From NCBI GenBank assembly GCA_027348305.1, contig DAIEPS010000087.1, positions 1 to 7,342 on the forward strand: 7,342 nt of DNA, read 5' to 3'. Origin of the DNA: Anaerolineaceae bacterium. Its GTDB lineage: Bacteria; Chloroflexota; Anaerolineae; Anaerolineales; Anaerolineaceae. The notes below the pieces were generated by a model that was not told the DNA's origin, did not search any database, and saw only the letters and a program-made list of their open reading frames with translations. The translations under genes and the position numbers were made by a program. Shown piece by piece: positions 1-4,770 of the stretch (its first letter is position 1; each line of letters begins with the position of its first letter).

Positions 1-217
1 CGGCAAAGGTCTGGGCACGGCCTTGTACACCGCCCTGCTGGATGAGTTGAGACTGCGCAAATTCCATGTGGCGCTGGGGGGCATTACCGTGCCAAACCCG
101 GCCAGCCAGGCTTTACACGAGAAGATGGGTTTCAAAAAGATCGCGCACTTCAGCGAGTGCGGCTTCAAATTCAACCAATGGCTGGATGTGGGTTTTTGGG
201 AATTGAAGCTGGAGTAG
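1..217 (+). CDS. GNAT N-acetyltransferase, phosphinothricin acetyltransferase-like (3' end only)
   Basis: This is the C-terminal 71 residues of a gene that begins before the window; the reading frame is open from base 2 to the TAG at 215-217. The fragment opens with GKGLGTALYTALL, the acetyl-CoA pyrophosphate-binding motif A of GNAT enzymes. It continues with NPASQALHEKMGF and then KFNQWLDVGFWELKLE. The LHE..GF and W.DVGFW patterns are typical of the phosphinothricin/methionine sulfoximine acetyltransferase (Pat/Bar) branch, which moves an acetyl group from acetyl-CoA to the amino group of a glutamate analogue or amino acid. Family members are about 170 residues, so roughly 100 are missing, including most substrate-contact residues. 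The substrate therefore cannot be named. A terminator follows directly, so this gene ends its transcription unit. Confidence 0.85.
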   Translation, partial: GKGLGTALYTALLDELRLRKFHVALGGITVPNPASQALHEKMGFKKIAHFSECGFKFNQWLDVGFWELKLE

Positions 218-223
218 TCCTAG

Positions 224-256
224 AAACCGGGAAACTTGAAGCTTCCCGGTTTTTTA
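224..256 (+). terminator. Rho-independent terminator of the acetyltransferase gene
   Basis: A perfect 10-bp stem, AAACCGGGAA (224-233) with TTCCCGGTTT (243-252), has a 9-nt loop and runs into T residues through 255. It starts 7 nt after the acetyltransferase stop codon. Confidence 0.85.
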
Positions 257-285
257 TTGAATTTTACCCTTGTTTCCGTTATAAA
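257..285 (+). promoter_or_regulatory. Candidate sigma-70 type promoter of the lipoprotein hydrolase
   Basis: TTGAAT (257-262) and TATAAA (280-285) are separated by exactly 17 nt, matching TTGACA-N17-TATAAT at 4/6 and 5/6 positions. The site lies just after the upstream terminator and about 40 nt before the hydrolase start. The downstream gene would then be a separate transcription unit. Confidence 0.5.
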
Positions 286-324
286 TAGCTATCGGAATTC
301 ATTTCATCACAGGAGGAATGTGCG

Positions 325-1287
325 ATGAAATTTAAACCCATAGTTCAAGTAATATCAATTTTTCTGGTTATCGCATTTCTAACGGCTTGCACGACAACTA
401 TGCCGACCAATGCCGTTACCCAGGCACCAGCGGAACCAGCAACAGTTGAAACCACACTGCCGCCAGTCGAGACATCCGCGCCGACGGATGTACCCACCTC
501 GGCGCCGGGGGTGGAAGCCAACGTTCTGCCGCCTGAACCCCAGATCGTGACGATTACAACTGAAGACAACTACACCCTCACCGGCTATTACTACCCGGCT
601 GCGGTTGAAAACGCACCGGTGGTGGTTTTGATGCACTGGATGAATGGCGACCGGAACGACTGGAATGAGGTGGCTGTCTGGCTGCAGAACCGCGGACTCC
701 CGAATCCGTTTGAGAACCCTGGCGACCCGGCGCAATTCCGCTGGTGGGACCCAAGCTGGTTCCCGGCGATGCCGGCTGATAGATCGTACGCGGTATTAAC
801 CTTCTCCTTCCGCGACTGTAAACCTTTTCGAGCCGGCTGCCAGAGTGAACAGCGCGCCAACTGGCTGAAAGACGCCCATGCTGCCATGCGCTTTGCCCGC
901 AGTCTTGAGGGCGTTGACCCCAACCGCATTGCGGCCATCGGCTCAAGCATCGGCGCAGACGGCGCCGCGAATAGCTGCAAGCTGCTTAATGACGAGTTCC
1001 CCGGCGCATGCAGGGGGGCGCTGTCGCTCTCACCCGGCAACTACCTGGGTGTGAGCTACACTGACACCATCCAACAATTGGGAAGCAGCGACCCGCCCAC
1101 CCCGGCATGGTGCATCGCTGACCCGAGCGAGTTCTTCGTTTGCAAGGACGCTGAATCCGCAGGCAACAGTGTCTTCAAGGATTTTTCGGTCAAGGATGGC
1201 AAACACGGCAACATGCTGCTCTCGCCTGGTCTCGATCCGCTGCCGATGCAGTTGATAGTGGAATTTTTGGATGAAGTCTTGAAGTGA
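325..1287 (+). CDS. Lipid-anchored alpha/beta hydrolase (dienelactone hydrolase-like fold), substrate unknown
   Basis: The product is a 320-aa exported lipoprotein. Residues 1-21 form a signal peptide with lipobox LTAC (19-22), so Cys22 should be lipidated and the protein held on the outer face of the membrane. Residues 23-70 are a low-complexity Thr/Pro/Ala/Val linker. Residues 71-320 look like an alpha/beta hydrolase: strand and oxyanion region VVVLMHWMNGDRNDW (99-113), nucleophile elbow GSSIG (206-210) with Ser208, and a late GKHGN with His294 as the likely catalytic base. The acid residue is not certain; D266 or E269 are candidates. Six cysteines in the domain fall in three close pairs (165/172, 218/229, 263/273), which would suit disulfides outside the cell. 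AGGAGG at 311-316, 8 nt before the ATG, fixes the start. It could be an esterase or peptidase-like enzyme; nothing here names the substrate. Confidence 0.8.
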   Translation: MKFKPIVQVISIFLVIAFLTACTTTMPTNAVTQAPAEPATVETTLPPVETSAPTDVPTSAPGVEANVLPPEPQIVTITTEDNYTLTGYYYPAAVENAPVVVLMHWMNGDRNDWNEVAVWLQNRGLPNPFENPGDPAQFRWWDPSWFPAMPADRSYAVLTFSFRDCKPFRAGCQSEQRANWLKDAHAAMRFARSLEGVDPNRIAAIGSSIGADGAANSCKLLNDEFPGACRGALSLSPGNYLGVSYTDTIQQLGSSDPPTPAWCIADPSEFFVCKDAESAGNSVFKDFSVKDGKHGNMLLSPGLDPLPMQLIVEFLDEVLK

Positions 1288-1292
1288 TAATC

Positions 1293-1357
1293 GAGAACCG
1301 AGAACAGAGAGTTGAGAACCGTCAAAAACAGTTCTCGGTTTTCTGTTCTCAGTTCTC
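1293..1357. terminator. Long imperfect palindrome between convergent lipoprotein genes, probable bidirectional terminator
   Basis: Bases 1293-1319 pair with 1331-1357 along 27 positions with one mismatch (1299/1351) and four G-T pairs, closing an 11-nt A-rich loop (1320-1330). Each arm is made of repeated GAGAAC/GTTCTC units. It starts 5 nt after the hydrolase stop and ends 33 nt before the stop of the opposing lipoprotein gene, so it would fold in both transcripts. No clean T tract follows on either strand, so termination is inferred from position and stem strength. It could instead be a dispersed repeat. Confidence 0.55.
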
Positions 1358-1390
1358 ATTACATTGATTTTGGCATAATTACCATTGAAC

Positions 1391-2533
1391 TCAATTACAC
1401 GCCCGCTCCATTAAGGGTTCTATGCCAACATCATTGGCCACCAGGGCGTTTTTGCCTTTGACGATGCCCAGCGGCTCGAACGGCATGACGGCCTGCATGC
1501 CGGGGTTAGCCAGGCGCAGGGTATAGCAGCCTACAAAGATCTGGGTGGTGCCGTCCGTGTTCTCGACGGTCTGGGCCACCGGGATGGAATAGTAATACTG
1601 TCCGGCGCCGGCATCTGAGACAACGGTGCCGAAAGTGATGTGGATCAAGCCCGTGTTGGCAAACCCGGCAGCGTAATCGGCATAATTGCCAACCGCAGCA
1701 GGATCCTGCCAATAAGAGAAGGCACGCACGTATTCCTTGCGGTTGATGGCGTTGAAGAGTGAGCTCATCACTTCCACGGCACCGGAACGGTTGTCGATGT
1801 AATTATCCGGCCCAAGGTTGGAGAGAGTTTCCAAATCATGCGAAAGCGGAGGGTTCCCCGCCGCCGCGGTACTGTAATCCGTGCCATAGCAGGCACTGGT
1901 AAGTGCGTCGCTGTCACTGATGCCTGCTGCAACCGGGGTAAACCCGCCTTTCGATATTTTAAGAAGTTCGATGGGCGGTTCACCAAAATTCGCGGGCTGC
2001 GGTAAGCGCATCAAGAAGCAGGCAGAGGCTTTTTCAGCGGTATTATCCGAATGAGTGAAGGTAAAAACAGATGGAGCTGAGTAATAGATGCTGCCTGCTG
2101 CGCCTTCACTATATATGTCTCCAAGGGTAAGCTGAACCGAAGAAACGTTTGCATAGGTGTTGCTGAAGGCGTCCAATATGCCCAAATAATCCATGGGGCT
2201 TGACCAATAAGAATAAGCGCGGATGTATTCATGACGGTTGAAGGCATTGGCCAACGAGTAGAGCATGGCGGCAGGGTTGCTACGGTCATCCAGATAGACC
2301 GCGGAGGAGTAATCCACGACGGCAGAAGGCCCGGCTGGCGCCGGGGTGTTGGTTGCCGCGGCAGCCGTCTCAGTTGGGAGTGCGGCGGTCTCAGGCAGGC
2401 TGGTGTTGGTGGGCAACAAGGCAGGCAAAGTTGCAGAAGGAACGGGTTCAGGTGTGGGTGTAGGAGTTTTAGGTTTGCATGCAGAAATAAGAAGGAATGC
2501 TGCGATGACCACAAGATATATTGTTCGTTTCAT
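1391..2533 (-). CDS. Lipoprotein of unknown function with a duplicated ~120-residue domain
   Basis: The product is 380 aa. The start was placed at 2533 because GGAGG (2541-2545 on the opposite strand) lies 7 nt before that ATG. A longer reading from 2563 would put ten extra residues before the signal peptide. Residues 1-18 are a signal peptide with lipobox ISAC (16-19), so Cys19 is the predicted lipid anchor. Residues 20-75 are a Pro/Thr/Ala-rich linker. Two repeats then follow with a period of about 165 residues. The first opens YLDDRS (80-85) and has NRHEYIRAYSYW (99-110). The second opens YIDNRS (245-250) and has NRKEYVRAFSYW (264-275). Both copies continue with an AAG or GAG turn, a YYS strand (YYSAPS, YYYSIPV) and a CFLMRL or CYTLRL strand. 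I do not recognise the family; the size and alpha-then-beta pattern could suit an NTF2-like or binding domain, but that is a guess. It is transcribed alone, divergently from the lexA-like gene. Confidence 0.8.
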   Translation of the reverse strand: MKRTIYLVVIAAFLLISACKPKTPTPTPEPVPSATLPALLPTNTSLPETAALPTETAAAATNTPAPAGPSAVVDYSSAVYLDDRSNPAAMLYSLANAFNRHEYIRAYSYWSSPMDYLGILDAFSNTYANVSSVQLTLGDIYSEGAAGSIYYSAPSVFTFTHSDNTAEKASACFLMRLPQPANFGEPPIELLKISKGGFTPVAAGISDSDALTSACYGTDYSTAAAGNPPLSHDLETLSNLGPDNYIDNRSGAVEVMSSLFNAINRKEYVRAFSYWQDPAAVGNYADYAAGFANTGLIHITFGTVVSDAGAGQYYYSIPVAQTVENTDGTTQIFVGCYTLRLANPGMQAVMPFEPLGIVKGKNALVANDVGIEPLMERACN

Positions 2534-2581
2534 AGAATTGCCTCCAATAACCACCTTATTCATACCACATCTTGCCCTTTA

Positions 2582-2587
2582 ATTATA
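2582..2587 (-). promoter_or_regulatory. Candidate -10 box for the duplicated-domain lipoprotein gene
   Basis: On the minus strand the spacer reads TATAAT at 2587-2582, about 50 nt upstream of the chosen start codon. The -35 region at normal spacing (AGCGTT) is a poor match, so this is only a weak candidate. The region is AT-rich and contains TATAAT by chance more easily than most. Confidence 0.3.
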
Positions 2588-2609
2588 ATATTATCTGCAA
2601 ATTAAACGC

Positions 2610-2638
2610 TTGACATAGGACGTATGTTCGTGTATTAT
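2610..2638 (+). promoter_or_regulatory. Promoter of the lexA-like gene
   Basis: A perfect TTGACA (2610-2615) is followed after 17 nt by TATTAT (2633-2638), 5/6 to the -10 consensus. It lies 39 nt before the ATG, with AGGAGG at 2667-2672 in between. This is the best promoter match in the window. Confidence 0.8.
2618..2629 (+). promoter_or_regulatory. Candidate LexA (SOS) operator
   Basis: GGAC-GTAT-GTTC sits between the -35 and -10 boxes. It differs by one base from the GAAC-N4-GTTC core known for Gram-positive-type LexA boxes. A repressor bound here would block RNA polymerase, so the placement suits autorepression. The binding motif of this particular LexA is unknown, and one imperfect half-site makes the call moderate. 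Confidence 0.5.
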
Positions 2639-2677
2639 AGTAGTACAAATGACCGATAATAGGTCCAGGAGGCACAA

Positions 2678-3403
2678 ATGGCAAAAAGACATCCCGGGTT
2701 AAGTGAACGGCATCGCAAGATCATGGAATTCTTGACGAAATTTCAGGATGCCAACGGCTATTCCCCTTCCATCCGTCAAATAGGCGACAGCATCAATGTA
2801 AAATCCACTTCATTGGTGGATTATTATTTAAATCAACTGCTTGAAATGGGTTATATCGAACGCGAGAACCGCATTTCGCGCAGCATCCGCGTAGTGCAAC
2901 CGGTCAAGGAAGAGACCAGCCTGCCCGGCAAGGTTGCGGAAGTCATTCGCAACGCCGGTAACGCTTTATCTGACCTGATCAGCATCCCCCTCGCGGGACG
3001 TATCGTGGCCAGCGCGCCATTGCCCATGCCTACCTCTGACCTCAACTACTACGACGCCGAATCCAGTGTGGATATTGCACGCAGCCTGCTGCCCTCTCGT
3101 GATGTCAGCGAACTCTTCGCCCTCGAAGTGGACGGCGACTCGATGATCGATGCCATGGTCAACGACGGCGACATTGTCGTTATGAAGAAAACCGCCACCG
3201 CCAATAATGGCGATATGGTGGCCGTGTGGCTGGATGACAAGGACGAAACCACGCTCAAGTACTTCTACAAAGAAGCCAAGCGTATCCGCCTTCAGCCTGC
3301 GAACCCGAACATGGGTCCGATCTATGTGGAAGACCCCAAGAGCCTGCGCATCATGGGCAAGGTGGTGTTGGTGATCCGCCAGATCAAGTCAGTGGCGGGA
3401 TGA
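2678..3403 (+). CDS. lexA: LexA-family SOS repressor (S24 peptidase), with unusual cleavage site
   Basis: The product is 241 aa, longer than E. coli LexA at 202. Residues 8-73 are a LexA-type winged helix-turn-helix, with GYSPSIRQIGDSINV (27-41), then STSLVDYYLNQLLEMGYI as the likely recognition helix region and SRSIRVV closing the wing. Residues 75-101 are a lengthened hinge. Residues 102-238 are the S24 autoprotease and dimer domain: IPLAGRIVASAP (103-114) at the self-cleavage site, VDGDSM with nucleophile Ser155, and ETTLKYF with general base Lys194. In known LexA proteins RecA-DNA filaments trigger cleavage of an Ala-Gly bond; here the aligned pair is Ala111-Ser112. Catalytic residues are intact, so self-cleavage is plausible but may have altered kinetics. 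AGGAGG at 2667-2672, 5 nt before the ATG, supports the start. It appears monocistronic, with terminators after it. A LexA-like paralogue with a non-SOS role is the main alternative. Confidence 0.88.
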   Translation: MAKRHPGLSERHRKIMEFLTKFQDANGYSPSIRQIGDSINVKSTSLVDYYLNQLLEMGYIERENRISRSIRVVQPVKEETSLPGKVAEVIRNAGNALSDLISIPLAGRIVASAPLPMPTSDLNYYDAESSVDIARSLLPSRDVSELFALEVDGDSMIDAMVNDGDIVVMKKTATANNGDMVAVWLDDKDETTLKYFYKEAKRIRLQPANPNMGPIYVEDPKSLRIMGKVVLVIRQIKSVAG

Positions 3404-3413
3404 TCCTGTATTC

Positions 3414-3446
3414 AACCTTGACAAGGTTTGAAACCTTGTCAAGGTT
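3414..3446. repeat. 16-bp perfect inverted repeat made of two tandem palindromes
   Basis: Bases 3414-3429 are the exact reverse complement of 3431-3446, with one base between. Each arm contains its own palindrome around AACCTTG and CAAGGTT, so the DNA can fold as one long hairpin or two short ones. No T tract follows, so it is not a normal terminator. It starts 10 nt after the lexA stop. The structure suggests a dispersed intergenic repeat or a protein-binding site. Confidence 0.75.
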
Positions 3447-3461
3447 AGGCATAAAGAGCAG

Positions 3462-3499
3462 ATTTCGGAAGTCTAATAACAGACTCCCGAAATTTTTTT
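3462..3499 (+). terminator. Rho-independent terminator downstream of lexA
   Basis: ATTTCGG (3462-3468) plus AGTCT (3470-3474) pair with AGACT (3481-3485) plus CCGAAAT (3487-3493), with one A/C mismatch and a 6-nt loop. The stem runs into seven T residues (3493-3499). It is oriented to stop lexA transcription. Confidence 0.85.
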
Positions 3500-3503
3500 A
3501 ACC

Positions 3504-3543
3504 AAAAACCGCGGAAGACAAAGTCATCCGCGGAATTTTTTTT
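3504..3543. terminator. Second terminator hairpin, usable from both sides
   Basis: CCGCGGA (3509-3515) pairs with TCCGCGG (3527-3533), with an inner GAC/GTC pair around an AAA loop. Eight T residues follow on the plus strand (3536-3543), and five A residues precede it (3504-3508), giving a T tract on the minus strand. It can back up the lexA terminator and also end rplL transcripts. Confidence 0.8.
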
Positions 3544-3550
3544 AGTGCAA

Positions 3551-3582
3551 AGATCGGAAATCTTAAAGAAGATTTCCGATCT
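3551..3582 (-). terminator. Hairpin downstream of rplL
   Basis: A perfect 14-bp stem (3551-3564 with 3569-3582) closes a 4-nt loop. It lies 11 nt beyond the rplL stop. The T tract on the minus strand is short (TTT, then G), so by itself it may be a weak terminator or a 3'-end stabiliser acting together with the next hairpin at 3504-3543. Confidence 0.65.
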
Positions 3583-3593
3583 TATTTGTTGAA

Positions 3594-3974
3594 CTAGGCG
3601 AGTTCGACGACGCCGCCAGCTTCTTCGAGTTTCTTCTTGGCATCGGCAGCAGCTTCTTTACCAACAGCGGAGAGGACTTTGGCACCAGCGGTTTCGGCCA
3701 TGGTCTTGGCTTCGACTAATCCAAGGTTGGTCAGGGCGCGGATGACCTTGATGACTTCGATCTTCTTGGGGCCGGCATCCTTGATGACGACATCGAATTC
3801 GGTCTTCTCTTCCACGGGTTCAGCAGCAGCGGCGGCAGCGCCACCAGCGGCAACCATTGCAACAGGTGCGGCGGCAGAAACGCCCCATTTTTCTTCGAGG
3901 GCTTTCACCAATTCAGCAGCTTCGAGAACAGAGAGTTTGCTCAACTGTTCGACAAGTTTTTCCATATCAGCCAT
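3594..3974 (-). CDS. rplL: 50S ribosomal protein L7/L12
   Basis: The product is 126 aa (E. coli 121). L7/L12 dimers bind L10 to form the ribosomal stalk that recruits and activates translation GTPases such as EF-Tu and EF-G. Residues 1-33 are the N-terminal dimerisation and L10-binding helices (MADMEKLVEQLSKLSVLEAA). Residues 34-57 are the flexible Ala-rich hinge. Residues 58-126 are the factor-binding domain, with EFDVVIKDAGPKKIEVIKVIR and the closing KKKLEEAGG pattern. The segment around ETAGAKVLSAVGKEAAAD departs somewhat from the common form. The start at 3974 was preferred over an ATG at 3995 because AGGAG (3983-3987) lies 8 nt before it and MADMEKL matches the family start. It is last in the cluster, 69 nt after rplJ, with which it shares the L10 leader. 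Confidence 0.97.
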   Translation of the reverse strand: MADMEKLVEQLSKLSVLEAAELVKALEEKWGVSAAAPVAMVAAGGAAAAAAEPVEEKTEFDVVIKDAGPKKIEVIKVIRALTNLGLVEAKTMAETAGAKVLSAVGKEAAADAKKKLEEAGGVVELA

Positions 3975-4024
3975 TTCAATTACTCCTTTGATCAAATGTT
4001 TATAAGTTTAGTCCGGCACAACAT

Positions 4025-4038
4025 CACCGGATTCGGTG
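4025..4038 (-). other. Small hairpin in the rplJ-rplL spacer
   Basis: CACCG (4025-4029) and CGGTG (4034-4038) form a 5-bp stem with a GATT loop, 5 nt after the rplJ stop. There is no T tract, so it should not terminate. It may serve as a processing or stability element that allows different L10 and L7/L12 levels, but that is inference. Confidence 0.35.
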
Positions 4039-4043
4039 GCAAA

Positions 4044-4571
4044 TCAGGCAGCGGTACCCGCTTTATCTGCATATGCCTGGATAACAGCCGCAAGAGAGCG
4101 GGCAGGTTCAGCCAACGTACGCACCAATTTGGTCGCAGGGGCTGAGATCGTGCCGAGCAAAGTGGCACGCATAACTGGAAGCGGCGGGAGATCAGCAAGT
4201 GCCTTGATCTGTTTCTCAGAGATCAATTCTTTGCCAAGGTAGCCACCCTTCACTTTTGTGGTTTCTGAACCTTTGGTTGCTTCAGTAAAGGTTTTTGCCA
4301 GAGCGGGGGCATCATTGAATGCAAAACCAACCAATGATGTCTCTTCAAAGAATGATGCTTTGGCATATCCTTGTGAGGCCAGGGCGCGTTCGAACAGGGT
4401 ATTCTTTACGAGATGGACTTCGCTGTTGCTCTCACGAACTTTGGCTCGAAAAGCATCGATCTCTTTCATCGTCATGGATTTGTAAGTCAACACGAGTACA
4501 GCCTGACTTTCGCTTAACCACTTCTCATATTGGGCGGTAATATCGCCCTTTTGTTTCTTTGTAAAGGCCAA
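4044..4571 (-). CDS. rplJ: 50S ribosomal protein L10
   Basis: The product is 175 aa, a normal L10 length. L10 forms the base of the stalk, binding 23S rRNA near L11 and carrying L7/L12 dimers on its C-terminal helix. The start is taken as TTG at 4571-4569: GGAGG (4581-4585) is 9 nt upstream and the reading MAFTKKQKGDIT matches family N-termini. An in-frame ATG at 4685 would translate the leader RNA and is rejected. Residues 1-125 are the rRNA-binding globular domain, with VLVLTYKSMTMKEIDAFR and VHLVKNTLFERAL. The rest includes PVMRATLLGTISAPATKLVRTL and ends in a helix, AVIQAYADKAG. L10, with L7/L12 bound, is the known ligand of the leader just upstream, so autoregulation is expected. Confidence 0.96.
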   Translation of the reverse strand: MAFTKKQKGDITAQYEKWLSESQAVLVLTYKSMTMKEIDAFRAKVRESNSEVHLVKNTLFERALASQGYAKASFFEETSLVGFAFNDAPALAKTFTEATKGSETTKVKGGYLGKELISEKQIKALADLPPLPVMRATLLGTISAPATKLVRTLAEPARSLAAVIQAYADKAGTAA

Positions 4572-4598
4572 TGAAAAATTCCTCCTTCCTGTAAAGAT

Positions 4599-4633
4599 AA
4601 AAAAGTCTTCGTCTGGTTTTGCCAGGCAAAGAC
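4599..4633 (-). terminator. Attenuator-type terminator before rplJ
   Basis: In the transcript, GTCTTTGCCTGG (4633-4622) pairs with CCAGACGAAGAC (4616-4605) around a CAAAA loop. There is one C/A mismatch and one G-U pair. Six T residues follow (4604-4599), and six A residues precede the stem (4639-4634). It lies between the L10 leader and the rplJ ribosome-binding site, so it would cut transcription before rplJL. This is the layout expected for attenuation. Confidence 0.8.
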
Positions 4634-4675
4634 TTTTTTCGAAACCCTGATCGCTCAGGGGATAGATCGAATTTT

Positions 4676-4756
4676 GAGTCTCCACCTCGGCGGGATATTA
4701 AGCCCCTTCGGGCACCAGCTTTCTTCGGTGAAACGCTGAAGGTCGCCCTTCAACGG
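4676..4756 (-). ncRNA. Ribosomal protein L10 leader RNA
   Basis: The RNA shows the conserved string of the L10 leader: ACCGAAGAAAGC, then GGTGCC with a small GCCC-GAA-GGGC hairpin, then TTAATATCC and GCCGAGGTGG. A first hairpin forms from GTTGAAGG (4754-4747) and CCTTCAGC (4742-4735). A later one, CCCTGA-GCGA-TCAGGG (4660-4645), comes between the core and the attenuator. In other bacteria this leader binds the L10(L12)4 complex and represses rplJL. Its position 5' of rplJ fits exactly. The boundaries are approximate. Confidence 0.85.
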
Positions 4757-4761
4757 TGAAG

Positions 4762-4770
4762 ATTATACCA
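4762..4770 (-). promoter_or_regulatory. Extended -10 promoter for the L10 leader and rplJL
   Basis: The minus strand reads TGGTATAAT at 4770-4762, a perfect extended -10 (TGnTATAAT), directly after the rplA stop codon. No good -35 is seen at 17 nt, which extended -10 promoters can do without. Transcription would start near 4755, at the first base of the leader hairpin. This would give rplJL a supply independent of the upstream cluster. Confidence 0.65.

Noticed and set aside
578..1040. Overlapping minus-strand open frames inside the hydrolase gene
   Set aside because: They are shadow frames of a well-supported lipoprotein hydrolase; no ribosome-binding site or domain was seen.
1391..2563. 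Lipoprotein read from an ATG at 2563
   Set aside because: Ten residues would precede the signal peptide, and the internal ATG at 2533 has GGAGG 7 nt upstream.
2231..2605. Open frames opposite the lipoprotein linker and signal peptide
   Set aside because: They are explained by the low-complexity Pro/Thr/Ala codons on the other strand and have low-complexity Gly/Arg composition.
2651..2665. GACC-N7-GGTC inverted repeat between the lexA promoter and its ribosome-binding site, as a second operator
   Set aside because: A 4-bp arm is too short to support by itself and does not match the GTTC/GAAC core.
3414..3582. Series of palindromes after lexA as a CRISPR array
   Set aside because: The palindromes differ in sequence, there are no regular spacers and no cas genes nearby; hairpins with T tracts explain most of them.
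3594..3995. rplL read from an ATG at 3995
   Set aside because: That start has no good ribosome-binding site and codes over the AGGAG that serves MADMEKL at 3974.
3637..4005. Open frame opposite rplL on the plus strand
   Set aside because: It mirrors the Ala-rich codons of L7/L12, lacks a ribosome-binding site and matches no family.
4044..4685. rplJ read from an ATG at 4685, giving 38 extra residues
   Set aside because: The extra part overlaps the L10 leader and attenuator, does not resemble L10, and the TTG at 4571 has GGAGG at good spacing and a family-like N-terminus.
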